A stretch of DNA of 64,000 bases, taken from NCBI RefSeq assembly GCF_031143425.1, contig NC_090438.1, positions 753,203,823-753,267,822 on the forward strand. The letters are read 5' to 3'. How positions within the stretch are numbered: the stretch's first letter is position 1; each line of letters begins with the position of its first letter. The notes beneath the pieces were generated by a model, which saw only the letters and a list, made by a program, of their open reading frames with translations, searched no databases and was not told where the DNA came from. The position numbers and the translations under genes were made by a program. This DNA is from Pleurodeles waltl. Taxonomy: Eukaryota > Chordata > Amphibia > Caudata > Salamandridae. Of the stretch, positions 24,872 through 35,235 are shown in pieces.

Positions 24872-25755
24872 TTTATTCGTAATTGTCATATTAATAATGG
24901 TATTGTGCTGTTTAATCTTGCCTATAAAACATGTTTGACATGAAAATCAATGGTGAGGTCATGAGCATAAATTTTGGTGTGCTAGTTATGGTTGGTGGAG
25001 CTGACAGAACTGGCTAATTTCAGTGTTTTTTAGGTTTTGTTACCATGATCTCACTTTAAATGTTTTTTTAAACTAATATATGTATATGTGTACATATATT
25101 ACATGTTTAGGTCCTTTTCTTGCACAAAAGCAGTGGTATAAAGACCCATATTGCACAGAGAACATTAAATTTAGAAGATTGTTGAACGTTCATTGTAGAA
25201 TACACTTTCGTCATAATAATGGCAGTTCCCAAACCACTCTGCATAACTTTACCATTATTGGGGCTGCTAGGATTATACGGCATCTAGGACCAAAGACATA
25301 GATTACGCTCATCCATTTGATAAAGAAACACCATTGTTGGGAAATCTGCAAACTATGATGGCAAAGATGATCAATCCATAATTATGTGGTAAATGCTGCA
25401 CCCACAGACTCGCTTAATTCACTGGCCCTCACTGTTACCAATTTGTATCTAAAATCTATTTATGAAAATTAACAAAACCTAAAGATTTTAATTCCAATAA
25501 ATGTCCATATTAGCTGTCCATGGAAGAAAACAGTTCTACCCCCAAAAAAACATGAAATATAAAATATACATAAGAGGTAAAGTGTAATATGTTCCTTCAC
25601 TGCCATCTCTGTGTTCTAGTGACTTTTATAAACCACGCAACCTTCGGCCTCGATTCTATTGATGTCACCAGAACGGCTTGATAGCAATATTAATTGGACC
25701 ATGTTACAAAGTTAGTTGTTAAGTTTACCAATATCTATATATAAATATGTACATA
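24872..25755. other. AT-rich unassigned DNA
   Basis: No domain, repeat pair or RNA gene was recognised. It runs up to the truncated left edge of DIRS-A. Confidence 0.45.
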
Positions 25756-25759
25756 CCTT

Positions 25760-26900
25760 GTGTGTCTTTGGTGTTTGGAGAGCGACCACGACCCAGAGTC
25801 GTGTTCTGAGTGGCGGACCATGAAACTGAAGGCTTTGAGGGAGCGGTCCCTACAACTATTTGCGGCCCGGTGCATGGCTCCGCGTCGCTACCGGACTCGG
25901 TCAAGAGGAAGGTCCCAAGACTGCTCGGGGATCCCACACTGTTTGTCGTCCTACTCTGAGTCATCGGGATATTCGGGTAAGCACAAGAAGAAGTCGAAGA
26001 AGAGCAAGCATACTTCGACTCTACCCCATTGGTTGGATGATGCGATGCGTGAAAAGGAGCGTCGTCGCTCTAGGCCTCCATCCTCGGAACCTTCTCCTTG
26101 GTCGGTTCTGTGCCTCCCTGGGTTTCTGGGAGCTAGAGCCACCCCTGCCCAATGTGTGAGTTTTACAAGGCCATGCGCCTCATCTTTGCGCAGTCCGACC
26201 CTGCCAGAGTGCCATTGGACCCTGACGGATTGGCAGGGCCCCCCTTGGGTTCCACGCCGGCAGCTATGGCTTTGGAGGGCCACAGGGATCTGTTTCCAGA
26301 TCCAAACCAGCGTTGGTCGTGCCACTGTGACCTTCCCCGAAACGGTTCAGATGTCAATGCTCCTGATGCGGCCCTGGACCGCTGTCAGTGTCAATCCCAT
26401 ATATTCCTGATGCAACACCCCACCCCTCAGAGCTTGGCTATCCAGGCCTCTACATCCCCAGGCGCATTCCCTTCTGCACCCCCAGATAGGGAATCCAAAA
26501 GACTGGATCAGCTTGGGAAGAAGATGTTTCTCCAGTCTGGCATTGCGGTCAGGGGACACCACACTCACTAGGTAGATCGGTTGCATCAACAGTGGCCTTG
26601 AGGCGTCACGCTTGGTTGATGACGTCTGGCTTTTTGGGGGATGTCAAAGCCACACTTATGGACATTTCCTTCGAAGGCACCCGTCTCTTCGGAGACAAAG
26701 CAGATTCGGCGCGTAAGTGCTTCAAGGAGTCCAGAGCTACTACTTGGTCCTTGGGCCTCGCAGCTGCCCCTTGCCCACCTCAGTCTGCTTTTCTCCCCCT
26801 TTTATGGCTTTGCAAGGAGTGCCCTACCAAGTCCCTTTCCCTCCAGCCACTGTACTGTGCATGCTACTCAGCCTCTGCCTCTGCATGGTTGGGGACATAG
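25760..26900 (+). pseudogene. DIRS-A Gag, decayed
   Basis: It starts VCLWCLESDHDPESCSEW, a cysteine-rich block shared with DIRS-B (VCLWCLERDHDPKSCSEC), followed by an Arg/Ser-rich segment and a lysine cluster (KHKKKSKKSKH). The frame then shifts (26152-26571) to SKRLDQLGKKMFLQSGIAV. It shifts again to VALRRHAWLMTSGF and GDVKATLMDISFEGTRLFGD (26592-26700), which is the conserved C-terminal DIRS Gag block. The protein would form the particle. At least two frameshifts break it. The upstream part, including the start codon, is missing when compared with DIRS-B. Confidence 0.75.
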
Positions 26901-27157
26901 GATCCAATGTCCTCATGCATCCGGGGGCCAGCGGTCTGCCCAGTCCACCACCCCTCCCGCTGCAGCCTCCAAACCTTCCAAGTCTGGTGCTTCCTCATCA
27001 GGGAACAGTGGAGGCAGGATTCGCCATCACCTGCCCTACTGGCAATCCATCATGTCAGACAGGTGGATCAGACAGGTGGATCTTGCAAATAGTCTGAAGG
27101 GACTACTCCCTCCTCTTCGAGACTTCCCTTCCATCCATCCAACCATCCTATGATTGA

Positions 27158-27830
27158 ATGATGGAAGATCAACTGGAAACTCTCCGCAAGGAAGTTACAG
27201 CTCTCTTGGCCAACAGTCATAGAAAGGGACCCTGTGCCAGAAGTAGGTCGTGGCTGTTATTCCCGCTACTTTCTGGTGCCCAAAAAGGAAACGTGCCTCC
27301 GCTCTATCCTAGATCTCTGGTGCCTCAATCCGTTCCTCAGGAAGTTCAAAATGCTCACTCTGGCTCAGGTCCTATCTGCCCTGGACCCAGGAGAATGGAT
27401 GGTAGCATTGGACTTGCAGGACGCATATTTCCATATTCTAGTCCTGCCTTCTCACAGACACAGACGTTATTTGAATTTCAGGGTAGGCCATGAGCATCTT
27501 CAGTTTACTGTGCTCCCCTTTGGCCTTACCAGCTCCCCTCCGGTGTTCACCAACGTGATGGTGGTGGTTGCAGCTCATCTGCACAGGTCAGGGGTTTCAG
27601 TCTTCCCCTACCTCAACGACTGGCTGTTGAAAGCGGGCTCAACCCCGGCTGTCGTCTCCCACCTTCAGACTCCGGTGGACCTCCTGCATTTACTCGGGTT
27701 CACTACAAACGTGCCAGAGTCACACTTGACTCCCTCTCAGATGCTGCCTTTCATCAGAGCTGTTCTGGACACAGTGCAGTTTCAGGCCTATTCTCCAGAG
27801 CGGGGAGTCCAGGATATTCAAGCTATGATA
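27158..27830 (+). pseudogene. DIRS-A reverse transcriptase, N-terminal two-thirds
   Basis: 27158-27230 (MEDQLETLRKEVTALLAN) and then the frame at 27234-27830 give GCYSRYFLVPKKE, MVALDLQDAYFHI (first catalytic aspartate), VLPFGLTSSPPVFTNVM and FPYLNDWLL. The active-site motif in DIRS RT is normally YLDD, so YLND lacks one catalytic aspartate. The frame ends with FIRAVLDTVQFQAY and then QDIQAMI, where the DIRS-B terminus begins. A 1-base shift lies near 27230. The enzyme would make cDNA that circularises before recombinase-mediated integration. Confidence 0.83.
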
Positions 27831-27851
27831 CTGATGTATCTGATAGAGACT

Positions 27852-30030
27852 ACTAATAAACAGAGGGATAGGGAGGAATATTGGTCCAGTGCACAGCCTC
27901 CCTAGAGGTATGCAAAACAAGAAAAGTACACTGTTCCAGTTAGGAAAAAAGACGGCAACTAAGGGAGGGTCCTATTTCAGGAGCAAAAACCTCACACACC
28001 CAAATAGGTGTCATGCTTCATCATCGGAGTTGCTCCTCGTCAGACTGGCGCTGCAATGTCTGACGGGCACCACCCCAGATGGGGGGGCTCTTTGCCGGAG
28101 TTCTTGTCTGAGATGATGCCAAGACCCTAAGTGTGTGCATAAAGTAAGGAGATCAAGAAAAAGAAATATAAAATTGACTCACTGAACCTCAAAGAAGAGT
28201 CTATTTAATGAGAGTGTGTGGGTCAGAGGCCAAGATTAAAACAAATCATAAGAGTGAAACAGAGTTAATGGTCAATCACTCTTGGGCTGGGGTGGGGAAT
28301 TTCCACGCCATCCCCCATAAAAGTCAACATGTTTCGCGTCTCTCAGAGGCCCAAACGGGTCCAGTGACGCTTCTTCAGGACCAAAAAATAGACTAGATGT
28401 ATCTCCTATTTATGTAAAGTACAAAGAAACTAATAACTGTAATTGTCAGGACAAATTGTATCCAGTCACTCACACTTATATGGGATTACTAATCCTGTCA
28501 GTCGCCCTCTGAAACGAGATAAACATAGTTGAGCATTGGTATGTTATATTGACATAAATCCCCATAATGACACATTCTTCACCATGGGAGAGGGAAAATA
28601 GTAGTGTCAAACAAAGTGGTCAGGCTCAGTGAGAGTGTCAAACAAGTGACCCCAGAAACAAAGGTGAAAAGACATCAAAAAAGGAGCTTACCGTCCCCAT
28701 TAAGGAGCGTACTACATGGGACAAAGCGGACCAATGGTCAGGTATATACCTCCTCTAGAGTGGGAGAGTAATGGTACATGAAATAGTTAATGTGACAAAT
28801 GAGGTTGCGCTTATATTGAGCGAAGAGAGTTTGTAAAATATTCAAAAAGACACAATACTGTAAAAAAATTTATATGAAACAAGAGGACATCCAAAGAAAA
28901 ACAAAATTTATCGAAGCAGAATCATCCAAAATTATTGGTATTCAAATCGTCATTATAAAAAATGCAGTGTTTATTAATACAATGCAACTTCTGAAAGAGA
29001 CCATCTAGTAGTGAGGGTCAGTATACAGAGAAATGAAAAAAGAAATCTGTGAGAGATCCAATCTTATCTCTCTGCCTGTCATGTCATAAAAAGAAAATAG
29101 AAAATAGAAATAGATCGCCATAGTGGTTGCCAATGTACACCATAGCGAGCCGTACTAGACCCTGCTGCGGTCTCAGGCGTAAAGTTAACAAAAAGGGATC
29201 CTCGTAGATAAAGGTCCCATAAGTATCTTAAAAGTAGTGCTGATAATATTAATGTGCCCACGGAGCCCCGTAAGGTGCCGGACAGATGCTTCATCCGAAG
29301 TATCTAGCGTTCAAATAGATCAGCGTCGGGAAGAAACTTACTGAATTAAGAGCCTCCTGCCGGCGGGCAACCTACCCGGGTCCGCGTCTCCCGAATGAAT
29401 GGAGGAGCACGGAGGGACCCGGTAAAAGAGTAGTCCGATGCGGAAGTCGCCGCCATATCAAACCGGAACTACTCTGGCTACGACGTCTGATCAGGGCGGT
29501 CATGAAAAGAGACGAAGGACTTCCAAAATGCGGGCCCCACTCAGTAAACACAAAAAAAAAAAAAAGGACTTATACTCGTGGAAGTACTTCAAAAAGTAAA
29601 ATATATAAGTGTCTATATTTTAAACAAGCTTTTGTAATGAGAAGGGACTGGAACTCAGTACAAAAGACATATTCAAAGTACCACAAGAATATTGGGTTAT
29701 GGCAAAGCTTTTATAAAATAAAAGATGGTCAGTCTAATACTCTGATATGAAAAGGAAGTACAACAAGCTGACGGTCAAGGTTAGTTATACCGGACTAAGG
29801 TGGACCAAGGTATATCATCGTTGAGTCCAGTTAAATGAGTGCGAGGTTTGTACACCCACTGTTGTTCTAATTCAAAAAGGGCACTTGTATTATTAGATGT
29901 GTTAGTCTGGAGTACGACCCACCACATGTCATCTGGGCTATGTTTTGCCTCAGTGAAGTGAATACTTAATTTAGTAGTGGCCTTCCCGCATCTAATATTG
30001 CTGCGATGCTCATTGATACGGAGTTTGACC
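27852..30030 (-). mobile_element. Penelope-like element, 5'-truncated
   Basis: On the minus strand the high-coordinate end codes for the GIY-YIG-type endonuclease tail of a Penelope-like element (29775-30030). The rest, down to 27852, is a long non-coding 3' region. It contains ACATGTTTCGCGTCTCTCAG and CGCTTCTTCAGGACC (28330-28385), the TTTCG ... CTTCTTCAGG arrangement common in amphibian repeats that I associate with PLE untranslated regions. A poly-A run lies at 29551-29565. The RT domain is missing, so only the 3' end was copied. The element is flanked by a 16-bp near-duplication of DIRS-B terminus. Confidence 0.72.
29775..30030 (-). pseudogene. PLE GIY-YIG endonuclease, C-terminal part
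   Basis: Minus-strand translation reads TVKLRINEHRSNIRCGK, then FTEAKHSPDDMWW and FELEQQWVYKPRTHLTGLN followed by DDIPW and a stop. This matches the end of the GIY-YIG domain of Penelope-like elements: the R-xx-EHR block carries the catalytic arginine region, and the E of LFELEQQW is the likely metal-binding glutamate. The frame is open, but the GIY and YIG strands and the RT lie beyond the truncation. The enzyme would nick target DNA. Here only a fragment remains. Confidence 0.75.
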
Positions 30031-30285
30031 GTACGTGATAGAGACTTCTAGTTGTAGATTCCTTACCTTAGAATTTTCCCCCAGGCCTCAGACTGGATCC
30101 GGAGATTTTTCTTCGAGCAATACCCTTGCGCGTCGGCAGGTGATGTTGGTCGACTCCACGGGTGTTGTTGGCGTTGTGGTTGCCATGATGACGTTGGGAG
30201 TAGTATATAGACACCGCCTTCGCACAGTGACGTCAGTTCTTTTCTTTCCGTGCCACTCGCTTATCCGGAGAAGAGCTACCCTGGC
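30031..30285 (+). repeat. DIRS-B left inverted terminal repeat
   Basis: It is inverted relative to 33283-33517. Shared blocks include TAGATTCCTTACCTTAGAAT (one base different), ACTGGATCCGGAGATTTTTC, AAGCAATACCCTTGCGCGTC (one base different) and CAGTGACGTCAGTT. TATATAGACACCGCC near 30205 is a plausible core promoter (TATATAGATGCCGCC in the inverted copy). Confidence 0.88.
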
Positions 30286-30296
30286 TATTTTATGAC

Positions 30297-31608
30297 CAAA
30301 TGCGACCGTTTTGTCAAGTCTTTTCTGTGCGACTTTGGTGCGTCGAGGATGTCCCTGAAGACCGGGTTCAAGCCATGCGAGGACTGTCATCGGACGATGT
30401 AGGTAACGGATCCTCATCAGGTTTGTCTGTGGTGTCTCGAGCGGGATCACGACCCGAAGTCATGCTCCGAGTGCCAGGCCATGCACCCGAAGGCTTTGAG
30501 GGAGCAGTCCCTAAAGTTAATGGCGACCCAGCACTATACTCTGCGTAGGTCCCGGTTTCGTTCGAGAGGAAGGTCTTGAGATGGGTTGCGAAGTCCTCAC
30601 CACTCGTCTTCTTCTAAATCCTCGGGTAAAGGTAAGAAGAAGAAGTCAAAGAAGTCCCATCGCTCTCCGACTTCGCCCCGTCGCTCGGCCAAAGCGACGC
30701 GGAAAGAGCATCCACGCACTAGACCTCTGTTCTCGGAACCTGCGTCTGGGTCGGATCAGCACTTCCCAGAGTTTCCCGGAACCGGGGCGACACCGCCTAA
30801 CTTAAAGACACCCTCTCAGTTGCTCCCCTTCATCGGAGCAGTTCAGGACACAGTCCAGTTTCGGGCTTATCCTCCCAACAAACGAGTCCAAGACATTCAG
30901 GCTATGATTCCAGTCTTTCGGCCTTGGTCTTGGGTTTCAGTGAGACTGACTCTGAAGCTGCTGGGCCTCATGGCCTCCTGCATCCTGCTAGTAATACATG
31001 CCAGATGGCATATGCAGGCTCTGCAGTGGGACCTGAAGTTCCATTGGACGCAGCATCAGGGGAATCTCCCCGACCTGGTCCAGATCTCGGATGGAACTGT
31101 GAAAGACCTGCAGTGGAAGCTTTCGAATCAAAATTGGGTCCACGGCAGATCCCTCTCCCTTCCCCAACAAGATCTCTCTATAGTGACAGATGTGTCACTT
31201 CTGGCTTGGGGTGGCCACATGGGAGAGGCAGAGATCAGAGGCCTCTTGTCTCCGGCGGAATCGGGGCTCCATATAAATCTGCTGGAGCTCCGGGCGATCA
31301 GGCTTGCGTTGAAAGCATTCATTCCCTCTCTCAAAGGGAAAGTAGTGCAGGTGCTCACGGACAATACTACCGCCATGTGGATCTCCAACAAACAGGGCGG
31401 AGTAGGGTCCTGGACCCTTTGTCAGGAGGCACTACTCCTTTGGACATGGCTGGAACATCAGGGCATTTCCCTGATGGTCCAACATCTGGCGGCTCCCTCA
31501 AAGCCAGAGCGGACAATCTCAGCCATCGATGCACAGCCAATCACGAATGGCGTCTCCATCCGGAGGTGGCGCAAGGTCTCTTTCAGCAGTGGGGAGGGCC
31601 TTGGTTAG
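30297..31608 (+). pseudogene. DIRS-B Gag-RNase H chimera made by internal deletion
   Basis: Gag begins near MTKCDRFVK with cysteines in CEDCHRTM and VCLWCLERDHDPKSC, then an SR-rich region broken by stops. From 30586 a 340-codon open frame runs through the lysine-rich KGKKKKSKKS block and GTGATPP. It continues directly into NLKTPSQLLPFIGAV, the end of RT, and then RNase H (VTDVSLLAWGGHM, INLLELRAIRLAL, VLTDNTTAMW). The gag C-terminus and nearly all of RT are deleted, yet the frame is kept across the joint at about 30805. RNase H acidic residues are present. The end of the frame shifts near 31490. Confidence 0.78.
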
Positions 31609-32997
31609 ATCTGTTCGCCTCTGCAGAGAACGCTCAATGTCAGCTGTTTTGCACCTTGGAGTTTCCAAGACGGCACTCGCTCAGAGATGCTTTTCATCTC
31701 GAATGGAACTCCAGCCTCCTTTACACCTTTACGCCTAACCCTCTTTGCCCAGAGTTCTCAAGAAAATCAGGAACGACCATGCCCAAGTCATCTTGGTGGC
31801 TCCGGGCTGGGCACAGAGAGTATGGTATCCAGAGCTATTGAGCATGTCCATCGATCCTCCACTCAGACTGCCTCTTCGGGCAGATCTTCTGTCGCAGCAA
31901 CAGGGGACAGTTCTTCACCCGAACCTGTCCAACCTCCGCCTTCATGCGTGGAGATTGAGCGGTGCCAGTTGACGGCTTTTGCCCTTCCACCCGAGGTCTG
32001 CAATGTTATCTTGGCCGCCATGCATCCATCCACCAAAACGGTATATGCCTGTCAGAATACATTTGTGGCATAGTGTACCAGCAAATCTGTTGATCCCCTT
32101 TCTGCCCCTCTATCTGAGGTCCTTCTGTTCATTCCTTCTTTGGCCCAGCAGGGCTCTGCTTTGGGCATCCTTAAAGGGTATTTATCTGCCATTTCAGCCT
32201 TTCTTAGGCTACCTGATCAGCCCTCACTCTTTAAATCTCCTATTGTGAGTAGATTCCTCAAAGGGCTCACCCATTTATTTCCTCCCACTCCATTTATCAT
32301 GCCTCAGTGGGACTTAATCTTGTACTTACTTACTTGATGTGTACCCACTTTGAGCCAATGCATAATTGTCCCTTGCAGCTCCTCACCTTCAAAACTGTCT
32401 TTCTAGTCGCTATCACCTCTGCTCGCAGGGTGAGTGAGCTTCAGGCCCTTTCCTCAAAATATCCATACTTGTCTGTGCACCCTGACAAAGTTGTGTTGCG
32501 CACTAGGGCTTCCTTCCGTCCTTCCTAAGATGGTTACACCCTTTCATGTAGGCCAGTCCATCACTCTGCCTACTTTCTACGCATCCCCACATCCTTCTCA
32601 TGAGGAGGAGAGACTCCACCGTCTGGACCCAAAAAAAGCGTTGGCGTTCTACCTCAATCGTACTAAAGATTTCCGGGTGGATGATCAACTCTTCGTTGGG
32701 TATGTGCGTGCGAAAAAAGTAAAGGTGGTGCAAAAGCGTACCATCTCTCGATGGGTGCTTTGCATCAAAATGTGCTACGCTTTGGCCAAGAAGCAACCTC
32801 CTGAAAGCTTGCGTGCTCATTCTACCAGAGCAACTGCTGCTTCCACTGCGTTGGCACGCAGAGTTCCTGTCCTGGATATCTGCCAGGCAGCTACGTGGGC
32901 GTCCCTGCACACATTTCCTAAGCACTACTGCCTGGACAGTCAGGTCCATCGGGACGGCTATTTTGGTCATTCGGTCCGGCGGGACTTCCTAGAATGA
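31490..32997 (+). pseudogene. DIRS-B tyrosine recombinase, decayed
   Basis: After the RNase H tail (ADNLSHRCTANHEW, GLFQQWGGPWLDLFA in the frame ending 31841), recombinase pieces follow in shifting frames: ALPPEVCNVILAAMHPSTKT (31970-32035), GSALGILKGYLSAISAFLRL (32150-32210), and an open 187-codon frame to 32997. The last contains LRAHSTRATAAST (H-x2-R box) and TFPKHYCLD with the likely nucleophilic tyrosine. An ARRVSEL block near 32425 (a frame broken by stops) is the first catalytic arginine region. The enzyme would integrate circular cDNA. Stops at 32071 and 32335 and two or more frameshifts inactivate it. Confidence 0.8.
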
Positions 32998-33044
32998 TCT
33001 TGGTTCGTAGCCCACCACCGAGGATGGCATTGCTTGGGTTTCTA

Positions 33045-33160
33045 TTCTAAGGTAAGGAATCTGCAACTAGAAGTCTCTATCAGATGTACAAGTTACTCAC
33101 CTTCGGTAAAAAAATATCTCGTAGAGACATGTTCTACTTGCAGATTCCTTACCGCTCACC
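33045..33160. repeat. DIRS-B internal palindrome at the 3' end
   Basis: GGTAAGGAATCTGCAACTAG at 33050-33069 pairs with CTACTTGCAGATTCCTTACC at 33133-33152 (one mismatch), and AGTCTCTA pairs with TAGAGACAT nearby. The loop contains AGTTACTCACCTTCGGTAA. The same block occurs at the right end of DIRS-A (34995-35110). In DIRS elements the region next to the terminus that repeats terminal sequences is the internal complementary region used to join cDNA ends. Confidence 0.75.
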
Positions 33161-33282
33161 CATCCTCCCCGCTTGCGAACTGATTTCTAGGGACAGGGAT
33201 TCCCCCTTTCAGGTCCTTAGCTCTGGCACACCAATCTCAGTGTTCTTAGCTGTTCTGTGCTTTGGCGTGGAAAGTCGTTAAA

Positions 33283-33517
33283 AGAAACTGACGTCACTGC
33301 ACGAGGGCGGCATCTATATACAATTCCCGATGTCATCACGGTGACCACGACGCCCGCGGAGTTGACTGACGCCACCTGCCGACGCGCAAGGGTATTGCTT
33401 GAAGAAAAATCTCCGGATCCAGTATGACGCCAGGGGGTAAATTCTAAGGTAAGGAATCTGCAACTAGAACATGTCTCTACCAGATACTTTGTTACTGAAG
33501 GTAAGTAACTTGTACTT
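33283..33517 (-). repeat. DIRS-B right inverted terminal repeat
   Basis: The reverse complement of the left terminus, from ACTGACGTCACTGC to GGTAAGTAACTTGTAC. It extends ~35 bp further outward than the segment visible at 30031, because the left terminus was split by the Penelope-like element (part sits at 27831-27851). DIRS-A sequence resumes just after it. Confidence 0.85.
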
Positions 33518-34330
33518 CACCCCCTATCCTGGATTTCAGTGAGAATGACTCTGAGGCTGCTGGAACTCATGGCCTCCTGCAACATGCTGGTGACACATGC
33601 TAGATGGCATATGTGGGCTCTGCATTGGGACCTGAAGTTCCAATGGGCACAGCATGAGGGGAATCTCTCCGACATGGTCCAGATCTCGGAGGGAACTGCG
33701 CAAGATCTGCAGTGGTGGCTTTTGAAGTGTAACTGGGTCAGAGCCAGATCACTCTCCCTTCACCAACCAGATCTGACAGCAGTGACAGATGCATCACTCC
33801 TGGGATGGGGCAGCCACATGTGAGAGGTTGAGCTCAGAGGCATCTGGTTTCTGGCAAAGCCCGGGCTCAATATCAATCTTTTGGAGTGCAGGGCAATCAG
33901 GCTAGCATTGAAAGCATTCCTTCCTCTCTTAAAGGTAAAGTGGTGCAGGTGTTCATGCACAGGGCTAGAACATCAGGGTATATTTCTAATGGTTCAACAT
34001 CTGGCGGGCTCCCTGAATACCAGAGCAGACAAACTCAGCCGTCAATGCCTGGTCGATCATGAATGGTGTCTTCATCCAGAGGTCGCACAAGGTCTCTTTC
34101 AGCTGTGCGGAGAGCCCTGGTTAGAACTGTTCGCAGAGAACTCAGTGTCCCAGTGTCAGCTGTTTTGCGTGTTGGCGTTTCTAAGGCAGCACTCGCTCGG
34201 TGACGCTTTTCGTCTTGAGTGGAACTCAGGCCTCCTTTACGCCTGTCCACCAATACAACTTCTGCCCAGAATTCTCAAGAACATCAAGAACAACTGGATA
34301 ATTATTGTGGCTCTGGACTGGGCATGAAGA
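33518..34330 (+). pseudogene. DIRS-A RNase H, second half of the split element
   Basis: The frame at 33539-33823 reads LRLLELMASCNMLVTHARWH, then VTDASLLGWGSHM (RNase H first aspartate), followed by a stop. The frame at 33881-34327 has CRAIRLALKAFLPLL, then jumps over the region holding LTDNTTA in DIRS-B (deleted at about 33955) to LEHQGIFLMVQHLAG, TRADKLSRQCLVDHEW and FRLEWNSGLLY. The loss removes a catalytic aspartate. Sequence identity to DIRS-B is high across the matching parts. Confidence 0.8.
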
Positions 34331-34469
34331 GACTGGTATTCTGATCTCTCAGGCATGGCCATTGATCCTCTGATCAGACTGCCCCTTCGGGAGGATCTTC
34401 TGTTGCAGCAGCAGTGGATGGTTCTCTACCCGAACCTGTACAGTCCCCTTCTTCTTGCGTGGAGATTGA

Positions 34470-34950
34470 GCAGTGACAGTTGACAGCTTTTGACCTTCCT
34501 CCCGAAGTCTGTGACATTATCTTAGCAGCCAGGCGTCCCTCCACCAAAACAGTATACGCGTGTTGTTGGAACATATTTGTGGCATGGTGCACAGACAAGT
34601 CTGTTGACCCTCTCTCTATATGTTTCCTCCTTTACCGTTCATAATGCCCAAATGGGATTTGAACTTAGTTCTTACTTTTCTGATGTGTGCTCCTTTTGAG
34701 CCACTAAATAACTGTCCCTTAGGTTTCTTACTCTAATAACAGCCTTTCTTGAAGCCATCACTTCTGTCCGCAGGGTCAGTGAGCATCCCCTGGAGTGTTT
34801 GCGAGCTCATGCCACCAGAGCAATGTTTGCAACCACTGCATGAGCATGTGGTGTTCCAGTCCTGGGCATCATTGTACACTACTGCCTGGACAATCAGGTC
34901 CGAAAGGACGGGTACTTTGCCCATTCGGTCCTGCAGGACTTCTTAGTATG
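34470..34950 (+). pseudogene. DIRS-A tyrosine recombinase, two fragments
   Basis: 34490-34610 reads FDLPPEVCDIILAARRPSTK and VAWCTDKSVDPLS. After a deletion come PFIMPKWDLNLVLTFLM (about 34635) and a broken AITSVRRVSE segment near 34755-34785. Another deletion leads to LECLRAHATRAM (H-x2-R box) near 34800 and HYCLDNQVRKDGYFAHSV (about 34875-34930) with the likely nucleophilic tyrosine. The core between is gone, so no recombinase could be made. Confidence 0.75.
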
Positions 34951-34994
34951 ATCTTGGTTCACAGACCCGATTCCGGGGATAGTATTGCTTGGGA

Positions 34995-35235
34995 ATCTGT
35001 TCTAAGGTAAGGAATCTGCAACCAGAATCCTCTAGAAGATGAACAAGTGACTTACCTTCAGTAATGGATTATCTGGTAGACATATATTCTAGTTGCAGAT
35101 TCCTTACCAACCGACCCATTCTCGGCACTCTCTGAACTGATTTCTAGGGACTTCCCTTTCAGGGCCCTAGTTCTGACGCACCAGGGTCAGTGTTCTTCAT
35201 GGCTCTGTGCTTCAGGCGTGGAAAGTTGTTGAAAG
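34995..35235 (+). repeat. DIRS-A right-end sequence with palindrome
   Basis: It matches DIRS-B 33040-33280 in the same orientation: GGTAAGGAATCTGCAACCAG, ACTTACCTTCAGTAATGGAT, TCTAGTTGCAGATTCCTTAC and AACTGATTTCTAGGGAC. The terminal inverted repeat proper (as at 33283-33517) is absent; the match breaks near 35235, so this element is 3'-truncated. Confidence 0.8.

Larger units (their letters stand above)
27831..33517 (+). mobile_element. DIRS-B: DIRS-type element with inverted termini, interrupted by a PLE
   Basis: Inverted terminal repeats at 30031-30265 and 33283-33517 enclose gag, a deleted RT, RNase H and a tyrosine recombinase. The left-terminal piece also occurs at 27836-27851 (GTATCTGATAGAGACT), mirrored by GTACGTGATAGAGACT at 30031-30046. 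The intervening Penelope-like element therefore appears to have inserted into the left terminus and duplicated about 16 bp. DIRS elements use a tyrosine recombinase and usually make no target duplication, consistent with a clean junction to DIRS-A at both ends. Confidence 0.78.
25756..35235 (+). mobile_element. DIRS-A: DIRS-type retrotransposon split by nested insertions
   Basis: Two collinear halves (25756-27830 and 33518-35235) together give gag, RT, RNase H, tyrosine recombinase and the right terminal repeat. The first half stops within the RT-RNase H linker, at the block reading QDIQAMI. The second half resumes with a short gap at the equivalent of WVSVRLTLKLL in the related DIRS-B copy. 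Everything between (27831-33517) is DIRS-B with a Penelope-like insertion. The left end lacks an inverted terminal repeat and begins inside gag, so the copy was also 5'-truncated. The second half carries internal deletions. Confidence 0.75.

Noticed and set aside
29481..29520. Hammerhead ribozyme-like CTGATCAG ... GAAA in the PLE tail
   Set aside because: The conserved CUGANGA core is not matched (A replaces G) and stem II does not pair cleanly.
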